Positions 8,731-17,221 of a DNA stretch of 64,000 nt are shown one piece after another. The notes under the pieces are model-generated. The model was not told the origin of the DNA. It saw only the letters and a program-made list of their open reading frames with translations, and made no database searches. A program made the translations under genes and the position numbers. The stretch covers positions 30,775 to 94,774 of the forward strand of contig NZ_FXYY01000013.1 in assembly GCF_900169165.1 (NCBI RefSeq). The letters are read 5' to 3'. This DNA is from Brevibacterium linens ATCC 9172. Its GTDB lineage: Bacteria > Actinomycetota > Actinomycetes > Actinomycetales > Brevibacteriaceae. The stretch's first letter is position 1; every line of letters starts with the position of its first letter.

Positions 8731-10152
8731 TCAGGTCTGGGGTGAGAGGGATCGAAAGCACACCTGGACACGGAACTCATTGCCGAACACCCCGATCGAC
8801 GCTTCGCCGCCGAACATCTCGGTGCGCTCGCGGATGCCGACCAGACCGGATCCCGATCCGGTCGATCCCAACTGAGCGTCCTGCGGACCCGGGCGGTGAC
8901 CGGCCGGTCCCGGTCCGTGATCGGGCGCGCCGGCACCGGCTCCTCGCGCCGGTCCCGGCGCATATCGTGGGCGCGGCGGAACATCGACTGGGCCTGGAGC
9001 GCTGGGGAGCGGATTGCTCACTGAGATCCGGATGCCGCGGGCCGCCGAGACTGCGATGTCCACCGTCACCGGCAGATTCGGCGCATGTTTCATCGCGTTC
9101 GTCAGTGCCTCCTGGACGATTCGATAGGCCGCACGGTCGAGCGCGGGCGGGCACGAGTCCACGTCCTGGATGACGATGAGTGGACGGATGACCGTGCCGG
9201 TGGACGCCACGGAGGAGATGAGTTCGGGAATCGCAGCCATCGTTGCGCGGCTCGGAGGGGACGAGTTCTCATGGCCCGGCCGCGGATCAGCCAGATCGCC
9301 GTTCCTCACGCCACCCACCAGATGACGCAGATCCTCCAGTGACGCGCGGGCCTCCTCCCGCAGAGCTGACGCCGTCGAAGCGACCTCGGGGTCGGTCTGT
9401 GCTCCGACCTCAAGGGCGCCGGTGTGCAGCGAGATCACCGATAGGCGGTGGGAGAGCGTGTCGTGAAGTTCGCGTGCCAAGAGCTCTCGTTCGGACTGCC
9501 GCGCGATCTCGGCCGTGAGCGACTCATTGCGCTGTGCTTGCCGTTCGGCGATCGACTCGACCGCTCTCATCCTCCGCGTCCGACGCAGAAGCGCGCCGAC
9601 CCCCAGCGCCGTACACAATCCGATGACGCCGGCTGCGATCGTGATGATTCTGATCGCCAGGTGCGAATCCTCCGGAGGGATGGTCGCCTCGAGTCCCGTG
9701 ACCTGTGCCGGGTCGGGCAGGAAAAAGATGCTGAACGGATTGTGCTCCGGCGGTGCCAGACACATCCTCACCGTGGAGAACGCCATCAGTCCGGTGCTCA
9801 CCGCCGAGGCGATGATCGCCTGCCGCCGGGGTGCTCGGATGACGAGGTGGAAGACCGCAATGAGGAGCATCAGCGCATCGCCCCACCCCGCTGTGAGCAG
9901 TGCTCCGGCGACGAAAGGCACCCAGGGCCATCTGTGTCGGAGGAAGACGAGTCCCCACACGAGGAACAGCAGCAGGACGGCCACGAGCCCCGTGTCATTG
10001 AGTTCCCCGTCGGAGAAAGCCCAGGCGTTCGCGGTCAGCGCCATCGACGAGGTGAAGAACCCGAAGAGATAGGCGATGACACCGATGAGGATGCTGCCGG
10101 CGATGCGCACACCGCGCGGGATCCTGCGGCGAGGGACGGTTTGTTCTGACAC
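8731..10152 (-). CDS. Sensor histidine kinase, HisKA_3 class
   Basis: 473 aa. The N-terminal half has about five to six membrane helices (residues 15-190) with short loops, so the stimulus is probably sensed in or at the membrane. A coiled-coil linker leads to the phosphoacceptor His230 in ELHDTLSHRLSVISLHTG. The ATPase domain has the N box QEALTNAMKHAP and G box GSGSGLVGIRERTE. Between them, residues 381-434 form a Pro/Gly-rich low-complexity insertion in the ATP-lid region, not usual for this class. It is paired with the response regulator downstream. Confidence 0.9.
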   Translation of the reverse strand: MSEQTVPRRRIPRGVRIAGSILIGVIAYLFGFFTSSMALTANAWAFSDGELNDTGLVAVLLLFLVWGLVFLRHRWPWVPFVAGALLTAGWGDALMLLIAVFHLVIRAPRRQAIIASAVSTGLMAFSTVRMCLAPPEHNPFSIFFLPDPAQVTGLEATIPPEDSHLAIRIITIAAGVIGLCTALGVGALLRRTRRMRAVESIAERQAQRNESLTAEIARQSERELLARELHDTLSHRLSVISLHTGALEVGAQTDPEVASTASALREEARASLEDLRHLVGGVRNGDLADPRPGHENSSPPSRATMAAIPELISSVASTGTVIRPLIVIQDVDSCPPALDRAAYRIVQEALTNAMKHAPNLPVTVDIAVSAARGIRISVSNPLPSAPGPVDVPPRPRYAPGPARGAGAGAPDHGPGPAGHRPGPQDAQLGSTGSGSGLVGIRERTEMFGGEASIGVFGNEFRVQVCFRSLSPQT

Positions 10153-10311
10153 AAGAGAATCGTAACCGCGGGGGCTGACACGCGTAGTCCACCTTCAGGC
10201 TGGAGGAGGTCAACCGATCGGCTGGCAGGATCCAGCCCGAGTGTGGACGCGCCGAAGCGCGGACGGGACGAAGCTGGAGCAGTCAGCCAGATCCAGCTTC
10301 GAAGGAGCGTC

Positions 10312-11127
10312 ATGTCCCATCCCCAGAATCCCCAGAACACCCCGCAGCAGCCGCAGTCTCCACAGCCCCAGCATCAGTGGTCCCCGCAGCACCAGCCCCC
10401 TCACAACGCCCAGCACCAGACCTCGCCGCAGAACTTTGGCCCCCAGCAGTGGGGACCGGCACAGAACGCACCGGCCTACGGGACCGGCGGCTACCCGCAG
10501 CAGCCCTACGGCCAGAAGCCGCCGAAACAGAAGAAACCGCTGCTCAAACGCTGGTGGTTCTGGCTGCTCGTCGTCATCGTCGTCATCGCCATTGCCAGCG
10601 CGCTCGGCGGCGGGGGAGAGGACACCGGCACCTCGGAGAGCGGCTCGTCCGACGCCCAGCAGTCGGGGGAGTCTGCGGAGAATGAGGCCGCTGAGAAGGA
10701 AGCCGCGGACAAGCCTGCCGAGGACGCTTCGTACGGTATCGGAGACACCGTGGCTGCCGATGACTGGGAGATCACCGTCGCCAAGGTCGACGATGGTGTC
10801 TCGCAGGTCGGTGACGAATTCCTCAACGCCCAGGCACAGGGACAGTTCGTCCAGGTCGAACTGTCGGTGAAGAACACCGGATCGGATCCGAGCTTCTTCT
10901 TCGAAGACGACATCAAACTCGGTGATGATTCCGGCAACACCTACTCTGCGGATTCAGAAGCCGGCATCTATGCGGCCGAGGACAACATCCTCTTCCTCGA
11001 AGAGATCAATCCCGGAAACACCGCTGAGGGCGTCCTCGTCTTCGATGTGCCCGAAGACGTCGACCCGACCACACTGACCTTCGCCGGCGGACTGTTCTCC
11101 GACCCGGTGGAGATCTCCCTGAAGTGA
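10312..11127 (+). CDS. Membrane-anchored DUF4352-type protein
   Basis: 271 aa from ATG 10312, with a strong GAAGGAG site. Residues 1-75 are Pro/Gln/His-rich and presumably cytoplasmic and disordered. One transmembrane helix follows (about residues 82-100, RWWFWLLVVIVVIAIASA), then an acidic Ser/Glu/Ala linker, then a C-terminal DUF4352-like immunoglobulin-type domain (about residues 140-271), typically seen in surface or secreted actinobacterial proteins of unknown role. It ends 2 bp from the convergent kinase-like gene. The topology (disordered inside, beta-sandwich outside) suggests a cell-surface role. Confidence 0.75.
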   Translation: MSHPQNPQNTPQQPQSPQPQHQWSPQHQPPHNAQHQTSPQNFGPQQWGPAQNAPAYGTGGYPQQPYGQKPPKQKKPLLKRWWFWLLVVIVVIAIASALGGGGEDTGTSESGSSDAQQSGESAENEAAEKEAADKPAEDASYGIGDTVAADDWEITVAKVDDGVSQVGDEFLNAQAQGQFVQVELSVKNTGSDPSFFFEDDIKLGDDSGNTYSADSEAGIYAAEDNILFLEEINPGNTAEGVLVFDVPEDVDPTTLTFAGGLFSDPVEISLK

Positions 11128-11129
11128 CC

Positions 11130-11918
11130 TCACCGATCCAGCTGTGCCGCCCGGGCGATGACCGACCGGGCGGCACGGACCGTCTGTCCGAGGAACCCGC
11201 GCCCGAACAGACGAATGTGAGCGAGCAGCGCGAAGAAGCTGTGCGCCGGCAGGTCCTCCTGCCAGCCGTCCGGCATCGGGTGGGCGCGTTCGTAGCCGGA
11301 GAAGATCTCCTCGAGGAACGGGGTGCCGAAGAGCGCGAGCAGGGCGAGGTCTTCCAGTCGGTGACCGCCGTGTGCGGCCGGATCGATGAGAGTCACCCCG
11401 GTCGGTGTCCACATGAGGTTGCCCGCCCACAGGTCCCCATGGATGCGCGCCGGTGCCTCCTCGCCCTCACCACAGATCCCGGCAAAGGCACCCGACGCGA
11501 TGGTATCGATCGCCGAGGCGATCATGGCCCGATCCTCACCCTCGAGATCCCCGGCAACCGCTGTGACCAAAGGGCGCAGGCGCTGCTCGGCCCAATAGCC
11601 GGTGAAATCGCCGACGGACTCGGCGGGCACCTCAAAGGGATGATCGAGGGGGCCGAAGAATGCCTGCGGGGCCGGTGACCATCCGAACCCGGGAGCACCG
11701 GCATCGTGGAGCCGAGCGAGGTCGCGACCGAAGGCGGCGGCCGCCTCGGCGTCGGGACCGGTTTCTTCGAGACGGCGCAGCCGCAGAAAATCCGGCCCAT
11801 GTTCGAGCACTTCGACGACCGGGACCACACCCGGTTCGGCCAACCATTTCAGCCCCGCGGCCTCGGCGGCGAAGAAGCCGTCCGGGGCGGACTTCCGCAG
11901 TTTGAGGAAATCAGTCAT
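11130..11918 (-). CDS. Fructosamine kinase-like / aminoglycoside phosphotransferase-fold protein
   Basis: 262 aa from ATG 11918; an upstream GTG adds only two residues. The catalytic loop is ARIHGDLWAGNLMW (HGDxxxxN), followed by the metal-binding Asp in VTLIDPAAHGGHRLEDLA. Both are hallmarks of fructosamine-3-kinase and related small-molecule kinases. These repair glycated amines by phosphorylating the fructosamine. The N-terminus is shorter than typical (about 290 aa) but contains a Lys and Glu suited to ATP binding. It is monocistronic, and there is no resistance-gene context that would argue for an antibiotic kinase. Confidence 0.82.
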   Translation of the reverse strand: MTDFLKLRKSAPDGFFAAEAAGLKWLAEPGVVPVVEVLEHGPDFLRLRRLEETGPDAEAAAAFGRDLARLHDAGAPGFGWSPAPQAFFGPLDHPFEVPAESVGDFTGYWAEQRLRPLVTAVAGDLEGEDRAMIASAIDTIASGAFAGICGEGEEAPARIHGDLWAGNLMWTPTGVTLIDPAAHGGHRLEDLALLALFGTPFLEEIFSGYERAHPMPDGWQEDLPAHSFFALLAHIRLFGRGFLGQTVRAARSVIARAAQLDR

Positions 11919-12194
11919 GGGCACAGGGTAGTCGGGGAAGCCATCGACCGTGTGATCTCGGATCAGCGCCCATGTTCGGCGAGGAGACCGGCCGCAGTCG
12001 CAACGAGGTCGTATCGTCGACGGTGAGCAGACCTGCCTCGATCTCGGCGGCGATGGTCTGAGTTGTCCGCGGAGTCAGCTTTCTTCACCTGAGCGAGATG
12101 ACCCGGACTGTCCCCGACCCCTGCCGAGGTCATAAGGTGAACCCAGACTCTGCCCGACGCAGAGGCGGAACCGGAGAGACAAGGGAGCCCAGAC

Positions 12195-13205
12195 GTGACG
12201 ACGACCGGAGATCTGAGCGCCGCCGGGGAACAGAACGACCATTCGTGCTGCGCCCCGGCGGTCAGCCGTGCCGAGGCGGCGGGCAGTCATCCTTCGAGCC
12301 CCGTTGCTCGTCCTGCTGTGCGCTCGGAATCGATGCCTGCGTTGAGCTTCGACTTCGTGACTTCCGGCGGCACCTTCGACATGGGCGATCCCTTCGGCGA
12401 CGGGCACCCCTCCGACGGTGAGGGACCGCGTCACCGCGTGAGCCTCACCGAATTCGAGATCGCGACGACAAGCGTGACGAACGATGATTTCGCCCGGTTC
12501 GTCGCTGACACCGGGTATGTCACCACGGCTGAGCACCTGGGCACCTCGGCGGTGTTCACAATGCTCCTGGAATCCAATCCCGGAGCACGAGCTCACGTCC
12601 TCGGGCAGGCGCCGGGTGTGCCTTGGTGGGTGGAAGTCTCAGGGGCGAACTGGGCCGCGCCCGAAGGGCCCGGATCCACCATCGACAGTCGGGGCGACCA
12701 TCCCGTCGCCCACATCAGCTGGGATGATGCCCGCGCCTTCTGCGCATGGTCCGGAACACGGCTGCCGAGCGAGGCCGAGTGGGAACTCGCCGCTCGCGGC
12801 GGACTCAAGGGCCGCCGTTATCCGTGGGGCAACCGGCTGCTGATCGACGGGGAATGGAACTGCAATATCTGGCAGGGCGAATTCCCGCGCACGAACACCC
12901 TCGACGACGGGTTCGTCGGCACCGCGCCGGCCCGACAGTTCACCCCCAACGGTCTGGGCCTGTACAACACCGTCGGCAATGTATGGGAATGGTGCGCCGA
13001 CTGGTTCGCTCGCGACTACTACCAGCATTCCCCGCACTCCGATCCCCGCGGTCCCGACACCGGAGAGAAGCGGATCATGCGCGGAGGATCGTTCCTGTGC
13101 CACGACTCCTACTGCAACCGCTATCGGGTGGCAGCCCGCTCCTCGAACACACCGGATTCCTCGGCGTCGAATATCGGATTCCGGGTCGTCAGAGAGGCAC
13201 ACTGA
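12195..13205 (+). CDS. Formylglycine-generating enzyme (SUMF1/FGE family)
   Basis: 336 aa from GTG 12195 with an AAGGGAG site. The N-terminus holds HSCCAPA, common in actinobacterial FGEs. The FGE-sulfatase fold spans about residues 50-334, with GGTFDMG, RLPSEAEWELAARGG and GNVWEWCADW. The copper-binding redox pair, Cys302 and Cys307 in GGSFLCHDSYCNRYR, is intact, separating true FGE from inactive relatives. It oxidises a cysteine in the CxPxR motif of type I sulfatases to formylglycine in an O2-dependent reaction. No sulfatase is encoded in this window, so the client lies elsewhere. It is convergent with the LysR gene, 9 bp apart. Confidence 0.92.
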   Translation: MTTTGDLSAAGEQNDHSCCAPAVSRAEAAGSHPSSPVARPAVRSESMPALSFDFVTSGGTFDMGDPFGDGHPSDGEGPRHRVSLTEFEIATTSVTNDDFARFVADTGYVTTAEHLGTSAVFTMLLESNPGARAHVLGQAPGVPWWVEVSGANWAAPEGPGSTIDSRGDHPVAHISWDDARAFCAWSGTRLPSEAEWELAARGGLKGRRYPWGNRLLIDGEWNCNIWQGEFPRTNTLDDGFVGTAPARQFTPNGLGLYNTVGNVWEWCADWFARDYYQHSPHSDPRGPDTGEKRIMRGGSFLCHDSYCNRYRVAARSSNTPDSSASNIGFRVVREAH

Positions 13206-13214
13206 GCGCTGTAG

Positions 13215-14147
13215 TCAACCTCGGAGTCCCTCTCCGAGGCGGCTCATCAGGCGCTCCGTCTCGACCGACAAGGTCTCGAGCGCAAAAGCCACCGTCTCAC
13301 GGGCATCTGCTCCGGTCCGAGTCACGGCCGTGATGTGCCGTGACGGGGCATTGTCGCCGCTGATGGGGATCCGCCGCACCGGGTGAAGATCCTGCGACCG
13401 CGACATCCGTGAGGCCACACATACTCCGAAGCCGCCGTGGACGAGTGCGGTTCCCGTGTTCCAATCATCGGCGAAATGCCCGATGCGGGGCGCGAACCCG
13501 GCCGCCGCGCAACTGGCCATGACGAGTTGGTGGTATCCGGTGCCGGGTCTGCCCAGAATCCATGTCTCGTCGACGGTCTCGGCGATCGTGACCGATGCGC
13601 GGTCTGCCAACTGGTGGTCGAGGGGAACCATGAGATCGAGCGGATCGTCGATGAGGAAGTGGTGACTGAACCGATCATCAACGCCTGCGGGGATGTCGGG
13701 GGCCGCGACAATGATGCCGATATCGGCATCTCCGGAGAGCAGATAGTCGAAGGATTCGCTGGGTTCGGCTTCGATCGTCTGGGTCTGCATATGCGGGAAC
13801 TGCTTGTTGAGAGCCCGCATCGTCGGCGGCAGCAGCAGACTGGCGGCGGTGGAGAAACCGCACAGACCCAACGAGCCGGACACAGTTTCGGAGAACCGAC
13901 CGAGATCGGCCAGCGCCAACTCCCACTCCGCTGACATGACATCGACATGTCGCAGCAGCGCCTCGGCCGCCGGAGTGAGCCTGACATTGCGTCCATGCTG
14001 TTCGAGCAGAGTGACCGCGAGCTCCGCGGCGAGCTGCTTGACCTGATGGGACACCGTCGACGGCGAGTAGCGCAATGAGTGTGCTGCGGCCGTGACTGTG
14101 CCGTGTCGTTGGATCATGCTCAACATGGTGAGCCGACTGTCGATCAT
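13215..14147 (-). CDS. LysR-family transcriptional regulator
   Basis: 310 aa, normal for the family. The N-terminal winged helix-turn-helix covers residues 3-60 (GTVTAAAHSLRYSPSTVSHQ), and a periplasmic-binding-protein-like effector domain covers about residues 90-300. It is divergently transcribed from an MFS transporter and a CoA-transferase, the usual arrangement for LysR control of a neighbouring transport or catabolic operon. A CTATCG/CGATAG inverted repeat lies just upstream of its start. The effector is unknown, perhaps a small organic acid given the CoA-transferase. Confidence 0.9.
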   Translation of the reverse strand: MIDSRLTMLSMIQRHGTVTAAAHSLRYSPSTVSHQVKQLAAELAVTLLEQHGRNVRLTPAAEALLRHVDVMSAEWELALADLGRFSETVSGSLGLCGFSTAASLLLPPTMRALNKQFPHMQTQTIEAEPSESFDYLLSGDADIGIIVAAPDIPAGVDDRFSHHFLIDDPLDLMVPLDHQLADRASVTIAETVDETWILGRPGTGYHQLVMASCAAAGFAPRIGHFADDWNTGTALVHGGFGVCVASRMSRSQDLHPVRRIPISGDNAPSRHITAVTRTGADARETVAFALETLSVETERLMSRLGEGLRG

Positions 14148-14153
14148 GTGATC

Positions 14154-14187
14154 CTATCGAATGGTTACGTATAAGTTCTTACGATAG
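14154..14187. promoter_or_regulatory. Candidate LysR operator between divergent genes
   Basis: CTATCG at 14154-14159 is matched by its inverse CGATAG at 14182-14187, with 22 AT-rich bases between. It begins 7 bp upstream of the LysR start and 100 bp before the MFS start, where autoregulation and activation would be expected. Assignment to this regulator is inferred from position. Confidence 0.4.
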
Positions 14188-14286
14188 ACAACAATACTCG
14201 CGTGGCTCCATCATGGAACCGACAGGGCGCGACGAAGTGGTCTCCACGATCCGCAGATCCGACTTGGGGACGCACCTGCAGCTCCT

Positions 14287-15675
14287 GTGACCACAGATGC
14301 CGAGGCGAAGAGATGGAGGTTCCGATTGGCTGAGAACGCACGTATCAGAGGGACGAGGCGACAGCTGTGGTTCGGTGCGCTGGTCCTGCTCATCCTCTCT
14401 GCGGCCGCGAATATGGCCAGCCCTCTGTATCCGCTGCTGCAAGAAGCGCACGGTATGTCGGAATCTCTGATGACGTCGCTCTACGCTACGGATGTCTTCA
14501 GCTGTCTGCCGTCTCTGCTGCTGTTCGGATCGGCGGCGGATACCTTCGGTCGCAAGCCGGTGCTGCTGGCCGCGATCGGTCTGGTCGGGTTCGGCACGGC
14601 GATCTTCGGGATCGACACGGCGGGAATCGCCGGCCTGTTCATCGGCAGGGCACTGGTCGGCATCGGACTCGGGCTCGGCACAGGTGCCGGAATCGCTCTG
14701 ATGGTCGAGGCCTCACCGGCACGAAGAGTCTGGTTGGGATCGACTCTGGCGACGGTCTCGTTCGTCCTGGGGTCGGGACTCGGCCCGATACTCGCCGGTG
14801 TCGTCTCCTCGCTGTCGACCGCGCCGCTCTTTCTGCCGTTCCTCGTCATGGTGGTCCTCATCGTCAGCGTCATGGTCCTCATCGCGATGATGCCGCTGCA
14901 GCGGCCGATCACACGCCAGCGATGGAGGCCGACGTGGCCGTCCGTGCCGGGAGCCATGCGCACAAGCTTCAACATCGCCGCACTGACCGGCTTCATCGGC
15001 TGGACGGCTCTTGGTCTCTTCCTTGCTCTGCTGCCGTCGATGGCGCAATCGATCATCCCGAAATCGGGCACCCTGACCTCCGGACTCATCGTCGGCTCGG
15101 TTCTGGTCGTCTCGGCCGCGAGCCAGCTGATAGCGCCGAAGCTCCAGCCTCGCGCGGCGCAGACCCTGGGGCTGACGCTCATGGGACTCGGAGCGGCTCT
15201 TCTGCTGTCATCGAATCTGCCGGAGATCAGCCCTTCGGCGGTGAAGATCATCATGGTGTTCGCAGCCGTGGCCACGGGCGTCGGTCACGGGCTGAGCTAC
15301 TGGGGAGCCAACCGGGAGATCGACGTGCTCACTCCGCCGAAGAACCGTGCCGGCATATCCGCGGCACTCTATCTCGCCTTCTACGCCGGCGCCGGTGCGC
15401 CGGCTGTCATCGTCGGGGTGCTGGCGCTGAGTATGCCTCTGGTCATCGGCACGATGATCTTCACCTTGGCTCTGCTGCTGGCGACGATCGTCGCGATTCC
15501 AGTGCCGAGCCTGTCTCAGACGGCGATTCGACAGTCGAAGGCTGAGCCTGTGATCCGACGCAGCGAATCCGAGTCGGCATTCGGCTTCGTCGAGGTCGGG
15601 CGCGTCGACGACGGCCGCGGTGCGTCCGACGGCGACAGCAGGACCGACTCGGCCGCGGACTCGGCCGCCCGATAG
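14287..15675 (+). CDS. MFS transporter
   Basis: 462 aa with about 12 hydrophobic segments. The MFS loop 2-3 motif appears as GSAADTFGRKPV, and the segment-5 region reads GSGLGPILAGV, typical of drug- or metabolite-exporting MFS members. A hydrophilic C-terminal tail of about 50 residues is Arg/Ser/Asp-rich. It starts with GTG and is divergent from LysR. The next gene, a CoA-transferase, follows after only 10 bp, so the two are likely one LysR-controlled operon moving and activating a small carboxylic acid (inference). Confidence 0.85.
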   Translation: MTTDAEAKRWRFRLAENARIRGTRRQLWFGALVLLILSAAANMASPLYPLLQEAHGMSESLMTSLYATDVFSCLPSLLLFGSAADTFGRKPVLLAAIGLVGFGTAIFGIDTAGIAGLFIGRALVGIGLGLGTGAGIALMVEASPARRVWLGSTLATVSFVLGSGLGPILAGVVSSLSTAPLFLPFLVMVVLIVSVMVLIAMMPLQRPITRQRWRPTWPSVPGAMRTSFNIAALTGFIGWTALGLFLALLPSMAQSIIPKSGTLTSGLIVGSVLVVSAASQLIAPKLQPRAAQTLGLTLMGLGAALLLSSNLPEISPSAVKIIMVFAAVATGVGHGLSYWGANREIDVLTPPKNRAGISAALYLAFYAGAGAPAVIVGVLALSMPLVIGTMIFTLALLLATIVAIPVPSLSQTAIRQSKAEPVIRRSESESAFGFVEVGRVDDGRGASDGDSRTDSAADSAAR

Positions 15676-15685
15676 ACTGCCAGCC

Positions 15686-17191
15686 ATGTCGAGAATCACC
15701 TGCCCCGAGCTGAGTACCAAGACCGTCACCGCCGAGGAGGCGGCCCGCCATATCGACAATGGCCAACGTGTGGCCATGAGCGGATTCACCGGTTCGGGCT
15801 ACCCGAAGGCAGTGCCGGGGGCAGTGGCCGCACGCGCTCAGGCCGCACAGGAGAAGGGCGCAGACTTCCGCGTCGAACTGTGGACGGGAGCGTCGACGGC
15901 ACCGGAACTCGACGGAGTGCTGGCCGAAGCGAACGCGGTGAGCAAGCGTCTGCCGTTCCAATCCGATCCGGCGATGCGGGCCTCGATCAACTCTGGCGAC
16001 ACCGCTTACGTCGATACTCACCTCAGCCATGCGGCGCAGCAGGCGTGGTTCGGCTTCTACGGCAACCTCGACGTCGCCGTCGTCGAAGTCGCGGCGATCC
16101 TGCCCAACGGTCTGCTGGTGCCCGGCAGCTCCGTCGGGAACTCGAAGACGTGGCTCGACCTGGCCGATAAGGTCATCCTCGAAGTCAACGATTGGCACCC
16201 GCGTGGGTACGAAGGCTTCCACGACGTCTACTACGGAACCCGGCGCCCGCCCGAGCGGCTGCCGATCCAGCTGCTCGAGCCGATGCAGCGCATCGGTGAC
16301 CCCTATCTGCGTGTCGACCCGGCGAAGGTCGTCGCCGTGGTGGAGACGAACGCGCCGGACCGGAACCTGCCGTTCAAACCCGCCGACGAGGATTCGAAGG
16401 CGATTGCGAGCCACCTCGTTGATTTCCTTCGTCATGAGATCGCAGCCGATCGACTGCCACCGGAGCTGCTGCCGCTGCAGTCAGGCGTCGGCAATGTCGC
16501 CAACGCGGTGATGGGCAATCTCGCTGACAGCGAGTTCGAGGGACTGAGCGCCTATACGGAAGTCATCCAGGACGGAATGCTCGACCTCATCGACAGCGGA
16601 AAGCTCGCCTCGGTGTCGGCGACGGCGTTCTCACTCTCGGCCGAACGGGCGGCGGATTTCAACGACCGGATCGAGTCGTACAAGGGCCGGATCCTGCTGC
16701 GCACTCAGGAGATGTCGAACCATCCCGAAGCGATCCGCCGCCTCGGCGTCATTGCGATCAACGGGATGGTCGAAGCCGATATCTACGGCAACGTGAACTC
16801 CACGCACGTGACCGGATCGTCGATCATCAACGGCATCGGCGGCTCCGGTGACTTCGCCCGCAACGCCTACCTCAACTTCTTCGTGTCGAGTTCGCAGGCC
16901 AAAGTGGGAGCGATCTCGGCGATCGTGCCGTTCGCCAGCCATATCGACCACACCGAACACGACACTCAGATCTTGGTCACCGAACAGGGCCTGGCCGATC
17001 TGCGCGGACTGCCGCCGGTGGCCAGGGCACGGAAGATCATCGACAACTGCGCCCACCCGGACTACCGGGACCGTCTCACCGATTACCTCGAGCGGGCGCT
17101 CGCGGCGAACCCGACCGGTCGACACACCCCGCATATCCTCGCCGAGGCTCTGTCCTGGCACGAGAACTTCCTCACGACCGGTCATATGTGA
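15686..17191 (+). CDS. Acetyl-CoA hydrolase/transferase family CoA-transferase
   Basis: 501 aa, the expected length for Cat1/AarC/ScpC-type CoA-transferases. The catalytic glutamate is Glu292 in AYTEVIQDG. Other family landmarks are SGFTGSGYPKAVP near the start and HVTGSSIINGIGGSGDFARN and VTEQGLADLRGLPP in the C-terminal domain, which close over CoA. It should exchange CoA between succinyl-CoA (or propionyl-CoA) and acetate or another short acid. ATG 15686 lies 10 bp after the MFS stop. Close linkage to a LysR-MFS pair fits acid uptake or export coupled to activation. Confidence 0.9.
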   Translation: MSRITCPELSTKTVTAEEAARHIDNGQRVAMSGFTGSGYPKAVPGAVAARAQAAQEKGADFRVELWTGASTAPELDGVLAEANAVSKRLPFQSDPAMRASINSGDTAYVDTHLSHAAQQAWFGFYGNLDVAVVEVAAILPNGLLVPGSSVGNSKTWLDLADKVILEVNDWHPRGYEGFHDVYYGTRRPPERLPIQLLEPMQRIGDPYLRVDPAKVVAVVETNAPDRNLPFKPADEDSKAIASHLVDFLRHEIAADRLPPELLPLQSGVGNVANAVMGNLADSEFEGLSAYTEVIQDGMLDLIDSGKLASVSATAFSLSAERAADFNDRIESYKGRILLRTQEMSNHPEAIRRLGVIAINGMVEADIYGNVNSTHVTGSSIINGIGGSGDFARNAYLNFFVSSSQAKVGAISAIVPFASHIDHTEHDTQILVTEQGLADLRGLPPVARARKIIDNCAHPDYRDRLTDYLERALAANPTGRHTPHILAEALSWHENFLTTGHM

Positions 17192-17197
17192 TCAGCT

Positions 17198-17217
17198 GCG
17201 GGGCCGTACGGCCCCGC
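17198..17217. terminator. Bidirectional terminator-like palindrome
   Basis: A perfect 20-bp GC-rich palindrome centred on GTAC lies between the converging stops at 17191 and 17222. There is no long T run, but position and stability support termination for both genes. Confidence 0.6.
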
Positions 17218-17221
17218 CGGT

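Noticed and set aside
11963..12088. A 41-codon minus-strand frame with a GTG start, ending in a plausible LLAEHGR tail
   Set aside because: It lies in the 276-bp gap before the FGE gene, has no clear ribosome binding site and no recognised family. Real small proteins cannot be excluded, but support is too weak.
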